From contig JAIELM010000341.1 of assembly GCA_019752975.1 (NCBI GenBank), positions 1-17,331 of the forward strand: 17,331 nt of DNA. The letters are read 5' to 3'. This document shows positions 1 through 9,300 of the stretch, piece after piece. Origin of the DNA: Undibacterium sp. GTDB taxonomy: Bacteria > Pseudomonadota > Gammaproteobacteria > Burkholderiales > Burkholderiaceae_D. Made by a program: the position numbers and the translations under genes. Position 1 is the first letter of the stretch. Every line of letters begins with the position of its first letter. A model generated the notes under the pieces. That model did no database searches. It was given only the letters and a program-made list of their open reading frames with translations, and was not told the origin of the DNA.

Positions 1-344
1 TTGAGTGCCGTTTCGTTGACTACTCCTGAGAGTTGTAAGCCGCCTGGCATGTTGTAATGTACGCTGCCACCTTCTATTTGGTCGATAATCCATAGCCTTT
101 GTTGCGCGTAGGATAGTACCGAGGTTTTCTGACGGCGTGCACTAATGGATGGATAGGCAGTCTTTTCTGAACTCGCAGTTCTTGAGAGAAAACGGATAAG
201 GGTCTCTTTATTATCTCTAATTAAGCTAGCAATTTCTGGCGTAATTGCATTCGCACTCGAGCGCGTCTTCAGCTTACCCTGTTCAACAAAAACAGAAATA
301 CCTGCGCCCGAAAGCGTTTTAATGATCGCAATTATATTTTTCAC
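1..344 (-). CDS. Non-ribosomal peptide synthetase, N-terminal fragment (TubC-like docking domain plus start of a C domain)
   Basis: This is the first 114 codons of a synthetase that runs off the left edge, read by hand without any stop. I place the start at the GTG at 344-342. A GGAG at 353-356 lies 8 bases upstream, and the GTG overlaps the TGA of the preceding synthetase in a 4-base GTGA, so translational coupling is likely. The TTG one codon upstream is a less likely start. Residues 1-52 look like a TubC-type N-terminal docking domain: a helix, a short beta-hairpin with EQGKLKTRSS, then ITPEIASLIRDNKETLIRFL. From about residue 74 a condensation domain begins with SYAQQRLWIIDQIEGGSVHY, very like the first motif of the third C domain in the upstream protein. 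The catalytic HHxxxDG is outside the window. It should take over the peptide from the 3677-aa protein. Substrate and later modules cannot be seen. Confidence 0.88.
   Translation of the reverse strand, partial: MKNIIAIIKTLSGAGISVFVEQGKLKTRSSANAITPEIASLIRDNKETLIRFLSRTASSEKTAYPSISARRQKTSVLSYAQQRLWIIDQIEGGSVHYNMPGGLQLSGVVNETAL
189..344 (-). other. TubC-like N-terminal docking domain of the downstream synthetase
   Basis: Residues 1-52 follow the same pattern as the docking domain of the 3677-aa protein, but the hairpin is more basic (EQGKLKTRSS). The likely donor is the C-terminal tail of the 3677-aa protein, which ends NNVEMDW. Confidence 0.75.
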
Positions 345-3300
345 CAATCCATCTCCACATTATTTTCTTTGGATTCTCTCAGAATCTGATTTTTCTCAAG
401 TGCTAGAATTTCTTCCACTATCGTCGCCATAGCTAGCAGATCTTTACATTCAAAGAGCGTTCGCAATGCTATGGTAGTTTGCAAGATTTTATTTAACTTA
501 CTCACCATGCGGGTAGCTGACAAAGAATGTCCTCCCAATTGGAAAAAATTATCGCTAACGCCTACTTTTTCCACATCAAGTACTTCTTGCCATAGCTCAC
601 ACAATAGAATTTCCATTTCTGTTTGTGGCTCCACATAGCCGTATTGCTTCATATTCGGCTCTGGCAAGGCCCTGCGATCAAGCTTACCGTTAGCTGTCAG
701 TGGAAAACTTTCCAACCAAGTGAAATAGCTTGGAATCATGTAATCAGGAAGTATATTTTTCAAATAATTCCTCAGATCCGCGGCATTGAGCAACTCGCTA
801 GAAAACCGATTGAGAACCGAAAATATCGCTTTAAAATGTTCAATTTCAGACCCTTCGTTTTTCTCAAAGGCATCACTATCAACAATCACCAAACGACTGG
901 GAAGCAAACCTACATGTTCTCTATAAAGTTTACTTATCTCGCTAAAATTAAGCGTAGGTTCTAGCACCGAGTCCTTCAAGAGGACATGTTCAATCCAAAT
1001 ACAAGGATCATAATAATGTGCGCGCTGCGTTACCATATCCACATGTACCGCCGCTAAAGTATTCTCTAAATAGTATTCGCCTGACTGTTCAAACGAGCAC
1101 GCTCCCCATTCCTGCCACTCGGCAATGCTAGCTTCAACATATTGTGATTGTGATTCCCATCCGATGATTTTTCCACCAGTGCTGCAATGTAAACGTAACC
1201 AGCCGTCATAGAGCTGCTTATCCTCGTTTTGGCACTGGGAATAGGCTTCAATCGACATGGCTTGATGCGCTATTTTTGCAATGGGTCGCAAAGCCACAAT
1301 CAGGTGGGTTAGATGCAGACTATGGGAAAGCGCTTTAAATGCATCAACAATTAAACCGGCAATTTTTCGTTCTTTGAATTGACTATCAATAACGCCAGCC
1401 ATAATCACCAAGGTATTGGGCTGAATCAACGCTTCATGTTCCTCCACACTACGTTGTAGAGCGCCATCCCACCCCTTAGGTAAATCTTCTTGCGTGCCAT
1501 CCCAGGACATCAGTACAGAATTACCGATACCGGTGGTGATATCAAACGCTTCTTTAATGACGATTTGTGACTGCGGGAAGTAACGATACATTTTTTCCCA
1601 ATTCGCATTCAATATGGGAGCGCCTGCAAAATAAGCTGGCCATACATCACGATGAAATGCATCAAACTCTGATCGGGTATAGGCGAGGGTGGACAAGGGA
1701 TACACGGTGTAAAGCCGTTGCTCTGCATCTGCAATGGTCAAGACCTTAGCTAAACTAAGTAAAGCGATACGTTCAGTTTCTAACACCACATCGTAGGCAT
1801 AGGAAAATAGGCCAGGCGGTAGTAAATCCTTCCTATCTTGCACCGTAAAAACTTCGTCCGCCTCAACGTTAACGGGAAACTGACTGATATTTCTCACCAC
1901 ATAGGCAGCTAAAGACTTGGATTCTGCCCGATCAAAGAGAGTAACAAGTGCATCTTTGACGCCTTGATGCGATTGCAGTGCTGCTTGGACGTCACCTAAT
2001 TCGATACGGAAGCCTCGAATTTTGACTTGTTCATCTATCCGACCAAGATAATTCAACACACCGTCTGAACGCCAAACCACAAGATCAGCTGTACGATACA
2101 AGCGCCTACTACTAGTCACATCTTGGGCATCGTAAAAGGGATTATCGATAAATTTCTCAGCCGTTAAATCCGGCCGATTCAAGTAACCCCGTGCTAAGCC
2201 TGCACCACCAATATGCAGCTCACCCGGAACCCCAATCGGGCACAAACCGAGTTGCCCGTTCAGGACATAAAGTTGGACGTTTGGCAAAGCTTTTCCTATA
2301 CCGCAATTGCTGTCGGTTATATCGGCAAAAGTGGCATCCACCGTGCATTCAGTTGGACCATACACGTTAATGAGATCAATATTTTTCGCCTGGGGATGCT
2401 TTACCCACTCACTAATCGCCGCCGGGTTAACTTGCTCTCCACCGATACTGATATGTCGCACACAGGAAGGAATTTGACTACGTTCATCACTGCTTAATTC
2501 ATTCACCAATTCATGCCAATACGCCGTCGGCAAATCCAGCACACTAGCATTATTGGCAGCACAACACTGCCAAAAATGGCTAGGCGATTGTAGCCAAGCA
2601 TCAGAACGTAAAATAAGACGACACCCGCTAGCCAAAGCAGAAAAAATATCTTCCACCGACATATCAAAATTGATGGTTGAAAATTGAAGCAAGCCATCTT
2701 CGCTACTCAGCTTATAACGTTCTTTCACGGCAAATATCAGGTTCACTACACTAGCATGCGCAATCATGACGCCTTTAGGATTACCCGTCGAACCCGAGGT
2801 ATAAATGACGTAAGCGAGATGACTCTCATGCAAACCTAAGGTGCTTCGATCTATATTATGTTGGGCTTGACTCTGCACGGTTTGTTGTAACTCGACTTGA
2901 TCAAGACAGACTGCTAGATGATCGCTTATCAGTACTCTATCTCGCACATGGGTTTGTGTAATTACAGTCGTGACACCCGCATCATCTAGCATGTATGCTA
3001 AGCGCGCCGGCGGATACTCTGGGTCGAGAGGGACATAGGCCGCACCAGATTTGAGTATACCGAGCATAGCAATCACCATATCTAGCGAACGTTCTACACA
3101 TAACCCAACTAAGCTGTCTGGCTTGACTTGTCTTTCTTCGAGTAAATAATGCGCCAATTGGTTAGCTCTAGCATTAAGCTCAGCATAGCTTAACTTCTGG
3201 TCGTCAAAAATGAGAGCGATAGCGTCCGGCTGTCTTTGTGCTTGCGCTTCAAATAATTCGTGTATGCATAGATTCGTAGGGTAAGCGACGTGAGCGCTAT

Positions 3301-6300
3301 TCCAATTTTTTAATTGGGTGATCTCTGACTCCATCAACATCTCGGCCTGAAATACACTTTGTGTTGGCTGCTCAACCAAGCTAGAAAACAATACCGAGAA
3401 GTGCGCCGCCATAGCTGAAATCGTAGATGTCTCAAACAAATCGGTGTTGTACTCCCACTCCAACAAAATACCACTCTGACTTTCGCGCACACTTAAAGTC
3501 AAATCAAACTGCGCACTTGAATCGATTGCTTCCAGTTCACTCAGCGTCAGTCCCGGAAGTTCTATCACGCCCTCTTCATTATTTTGTAGCACCAACATAA
3601 TTTGAAACAACGGCGTGTGACTCATACTGCGTTGTGGCTGTAGGCGCTCTACTATTTTCTCGAAAGGCGTTTGTTGATGAGCATAAGCGTCAAGCAACAT
3701 ACTTCGACTCTGTTCGAGCAATTGGATGAAGCTGGGATCTCCTGTTAGGTCATGTCGTAGAACCAGAGTATTGACAAAAAAGCCGATCAAAGAAGCGACT
3801 TCCACTTGTTCACGATTGGCGATTGGACTGCCAATAACGATGTCCCGTTCATTACTATAACGTGCCAACAACACAGAAAACGCGGCATGCACCCCCATGA
3901 ATAAGCTTGCAGAAAAGCGATTGCATAATGCCTTAAGCGCTGCACTCACTTCTGGGTTCAAACGCGTTTTCAGTGTAGCCCCTACAAAGCTCTGTAGTTC
4001 AGGGCGGGCATGATCTAACGGCAGACTATGCGCCACTGGCAAATCCGACAGTTGCTTGATCCAATATCCAAGCTGAGTCTCGAGCGCTTCGCCTTGCAAC
4101 CAATTGCGTTGCCAATCGGCATAATCAGCATATTGAATTGCCAGTTTTGGTAAAGGATTTTCTCGTTGGTGGATGTAAGCATCGTACAACGCACAGAACT
4201 CATTGACGAGTATCGCCATCGACCAGCCATCAGACGCAATATGATGCATGGTAATGTGGACGATATATTCCTCTTCTGCAAGTTGAAGTAAATGTGCTCG
4301 CAGCATCAAATCTGCACCCAAATCAAATGCACGGCCATCAATATCTGTCATTGACTCAAGTAAGCGTAACTGTTGCTCCCCCTTAGGTAAATGCGACAAA
4401 TCGGTGACACCGACTAAAAAATCTTGAGCCGGCAAAACAAATTGCAATAATTGCCCACCGTCATCCATACGGAAACAAGTGCGCAAACTTTCATGACGCC
4501 CAATAATCGTAGTCAAGACTCGGTTAAACACGTCATATTGCAAATCACCCACCAATTTGAAAGAACTAGACAAGTGGTAATGAGTACTTCCCCCATCAAT
4601 TTGATCTAACAGCCATAAACGCTGCTGAGAAAATGAGGGCATTCCAGAATGTTCAGTAGTAGCAAGAATAGGTGGAACTTGTAAGGTCTTATTACCCAAT
4701 TGCGAGACCGCCAACGCCATATTTTCTAGCGTTTTACAGCTGAAGAGCGCCCGTAAAGTGAGTTCGACTTGAAAACGCTGATTAATCTGAGCCAAGAGGC
4801 GTGTGGCGGAGAGAGAATGTCCACCGAGGTGAAAGAAATTGTCTTCCACACTCACGCGTTCAATACCCAATATTCCTTGCCACAACTCACACAATACTTG
4901 CTCGGTTTCGTTACGTGGAGCGGTGTATTCGGTATGCAGTTGCTGCTGCGTCGGTGCTGGTAGCGCTTTGCGATCTATTTTTCCGTTTGGCATCATAGGC
5001 AAGCGATCCAACAGCATGAAGACGGAAGGCACCATATAATCTGGAAGCGTCTCCGCGAGATATACCCGCAGTGTTTGGATCAGCGCAGTAGGATCTGAAG
5101 TATTTCCTGATCCCTCATGCTCTCCTTCAATCACGACATAGGCAACCAGACTTGGATCGCTGGTCACAGTACCACTCACTTGCACCACAGCGTTGGCGAC
5201 TAATGCATGCGAGGTTAGGGCATTCTCGATCTCTCCAAGTTCCATTCTAAATCCACGAATTTTCACTTGCTGATCAATACGGCCAAGAAACTCTACATTG
5301 CCATTGTTTAAGTATTTAACCAAATCGCCGGTTCTATACAAACGCTCACTACTAGCAGGATTGCTGGGTTCAAAAAATGGATTAGGAACAAATTTCTCTT
5401 CGGTGAGGTCCGGACGATTATGATATCCGCGTGCTAGACCTGCGCCGCCAATATACAGTTCACCTTCCGCGCCAATTGGCAACAACGATCTATTTTCGCT
5501 AAGGATAAACAAATAAGTGTTATCTAGAGGTCGGCCTATCCCCTCATCGTTAACACTTTTCAACTCTGCAAAAGTGGCGTCAACCGTACATTCTGTTGGA
5601 CCATAACCGTTAAGTAGGCTAGGAAGTTTTACCGGTTTTTGATACCACGCATCCACTGCTGATTGACTCACCTGTTCACCACCAATACCGATGTGGCGTA
5701 CTGAAGGTGCGATTACAGCATCATCAGCTCTAGCAAGTTCATGCCAATAAGCAGTAGGTAAATTCAAGAAAGTGACACCATTAACTGCACATGAGTGCCA
5801 AAATTTTGTGGTGGAATCAATCCAATCTAGACTACGTATAACTAAATGAGCACCGCAACTCAAGGTAGTAAATATCTCCTCAACCGACATATCAAAACTC
5901 ATCGGCGCAAATTGCAAGACCACATCACTGTTATTCAGCTGATGCCTTTTTTGCAGTGCCTTAGAGAGATTGACCAACCCAGAATGACATAACATCACCC
6001 CTTTAGGGTTGCCAGTTGAACCCGAGGTATAAATCACGTAAGCCAAATGTTCTGGAGTGACACCTAACTGTGCTCGCGCAATATTGGATGTTGGTAAAGA
6101 CTGTAGCTGGGCAACGACATGCTCTTGATCGAGCCACATCGCCTGCGCCTCGGTCACTGGTGTTTTACCACGTAAGCTACTGTGAGTCAGCACCAACTGG
6201 AGTCCTGCATCTTTTAACATGTGCTCCAATCGTGCACGTGGGTAATCAGGATCCAGCGGCACGTAGGCAGCACCGGCTTTCAGCGTACCAAAAATGCCGA

Positions 6301-9300
6301 TAATCATTTCCAACGAGCGTTCTAAGCAAATCCCCACTAAGCTATCTGGCTTCACCTGTCTATGCGTCACCAAATAATGTGCTAATTGATTTGCCTTCGC
6401 ATTCAATTCTCCATAACTGAGTTGTTGCCCTTCGTAAGTGAGCGCTATCGCATCCGGATTGAAGGCAACTTGTTGTTCAAACAGTTCATGAATACATAGC
6501 TCCCGTGGATAGGCAACCGTGGTGTCATTCCACTCCACCAGCAAGCGATGACGTTCTTCTGGAGGCAATATGGAAATTGTGGATGCAAGGGCGGCTGGCG
6601 TATGCTCAAGTGCATGAAGTAATTCTTTAACGGCCGTCTGCATATATGCCAAAACACGTTGAGGATCAACGCTAGGATCAATCTGCAAATCCATCGCGAA
6701 TGCATCACCTTCATCATCTATCGCACAATACACAGGATAATTTGTTCGTTCATATCCGAATAAAAATTCAAGCTGCATATCTGGAATGATCGACTGCTGA
6801 TCTATCGTTTTAGAGTGTCTAAAATTAAATAGGGAGGTAAACAAAGGCGCCCCCTCCGGCAAGCTGGAACAACGCTGCGCTAGGGCTAAAGAGGCTTGTT
6901 CATACGGAAGTAGTTCACGTAGCGCGCTCTGGGTTTGATGCACCAAATCGAGCACAGTAACAGTCTTAAGCTTAATGTACAGCGGTAAAATATTGATCAT
7001 TGGTCCCAATATGCTGCCTGCACCAACGGTACCCTGCAAGCGCCCCGACATAACTGTCCCAAACACCAATTCTTCACGCCCACGACAATCGGACACCACC
7101 AAGGCCCATGCGGTATGCAACAAGCTAGCAGGACTCAGCGCCAACTCTTTTGCTATACGTCTTAAATTCGTCCCAACTTCATCTGGTAAATGTCCTCTGG
7201 CCTCGACCATATTGCTACCATCACCTTGCACATTAAGTAGATTAAATAGTGCAGTGGTTTCCTCAACTTCGCTTAATGAACGGCGGAAAAATGCGTCAGC
7301 ATCGTTGTTCTGTGCTTGATGCAAAGCATGTGCAACAAAATTACGATAAAGAATTGGCGTCGGAAGGGATGCTGCTTGACCCAAATAAAATACTTCCATT
7401 TCCTTTAGAATAAAATCTAAGCTGGTGTGATCTGCAACAAAGTGATGCAATAACAATTGCACAAAATAGGCGTCGGTTTTTAACTCATGTGCAATAACCA
7501 ACTTGAGCAAGGGCGGCTGCTGCAAATTCATGCGCTGTGCTTCGGTAAAACAAAGTTCACGCATAGTGGTAAAAGCATCCTGATCAGCATCCAACTCCAA
7601 CCAAGTAATCGGCAAAATGGCTTGCCTACATACCACTTGCACCGGTACAGGTAAACCCTCCCACAATACCAGTGTACGAAACACATCGTATCGGTCGATC
7701 ATAAACTGAAAGGCCTGCAAAAACGCATCTAGCTGCGCCTTCCCACTAATTTTAAAAAGCGTGGAAATGATAGAAGGATCAGTATGTTCACTCATCATTG
7801 AATGAAAAAGTATGCCTTCCTGCATGGGCGCAAGCGGATAGATATCCTGCACATTGGCAACTCCACCTTCGACTTGCGCAATCACGTGCGCAATCTCAAG
7901 ATCACTGAGATTCACCATAGTAAGCATGTCAGGGGTAATCTTGTTGCATCCCACAGGAATTCTATTTTCCGGCGCAACAAACGCCACTTCAATCAAGTGA
8001 GCATTCTGTGTCAGGACTAGCGCGAGTTCTTCCACTGTTGCCGCGGCAAACACCTGAGCCGCCGTAACCGATATGGTCTTTTCTTGCAAACCAGAGATCA
8101 CTTGCATTACCAATAAAGAGTGTCCCCCCAACTGAAAAAAATTATCGTTAATTCCTACTCGCTCTATTCCAAGAATTGATTGAAAGAGCTCACATACTGT
8201 TTTTTCCATCTCGTTTCTCGGAGCCGTATAAGCCTCTCGATTGAGATCAAAATCTGCTTCAGGTAAGGCCTTACGATCCACTTTTCCACTGGAATTAAAA
8301 GGCAAAGCTCTCAAAAAAACAAAGGCGCTCGGCAGCATATAATCCGGCAATCGCGAACTTAAAAAACTGCGCAACGCTTTTATCGATTCCGATTTTTTTT
8401 CATCCAAAGTAGCGCCTTCTGGATGCTCGTTCAGTGCTGGGTTAACTACATAGGCGATTAAGCCCTGCTCATTTTTTGTTAGCGCTCCAAGCACCACGAC
8501 TGCTTCAGTGACATCAGTATGTGAGATGAGTGCGTTTTCAATCTCACCTAGTTCTATCCTAAATCCACGTAACTTGATCTGCGTATCAATGCGCTCTAAA
8601 AACTCTAGGTTCCCGTCCTCCAACCAGCGAACTAGGTCGCCCGTTTTATACAAACGCGCACTACTCGAAGCATCCGCAGAATCATAAAAAGGATTGTTAA
8701 TGAACTTCTCTTCTGTCAATTCAGGGCGATGAAGATAGGCACGAGCCAATCCTACTCCGCCAATATGAAGCTCGCCCGGTATGCCAATTGCCGCCAATGT
8801 CAATTCTTCTGTGAGCACATAGACCTGGACATTAGGTAAGGGCTTACCAATATGAAGTCGCGTTTGCTCCGGTTCATAAGTACCCATCGTTGCACAAACG
8901 GTCGCTTCAGACGGTCCATAGGCATTGATAAAACGACGCCCTCGCGACCACAATTGCGCTGATGATTTCTGACACGCTTCTCCTGCGACCACTAAAGTCG
9001 TTACAGATTCCCACTGCTCAATACGCAGTAAAGGGAGCAGTACTGGCGGCAAAGTTACTTGCGTCACTTGATGTCGTTCAACGATAGCAGACATTAAATC
9101 AGGAGACTTAGCGGCTTCGTTCGTGAGCAAAACTAAGCTTGCGCCACTGGATAGCGCGGTAAATAACTCAGAAGTTGCAGCATCAAAGGCGATTGAAGCA
9201 AATTGGAGTACGCGACTATGGCAAGATAAATCAAATCCTGCAATTTGTGCGAGCGCCAAATTACAAAGGCCTACATGACTCAGTAGCGAAGCCTTAGGTT

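Noticed and set aside
785..1882. Insert read as a SAM-dependent methyltransferase, the commonest A8-A9 interruption
   Set aside because: No GxGxG SAM-binding motif or other methyltransferase signature is visible, and GNAT-like segments fit instead.
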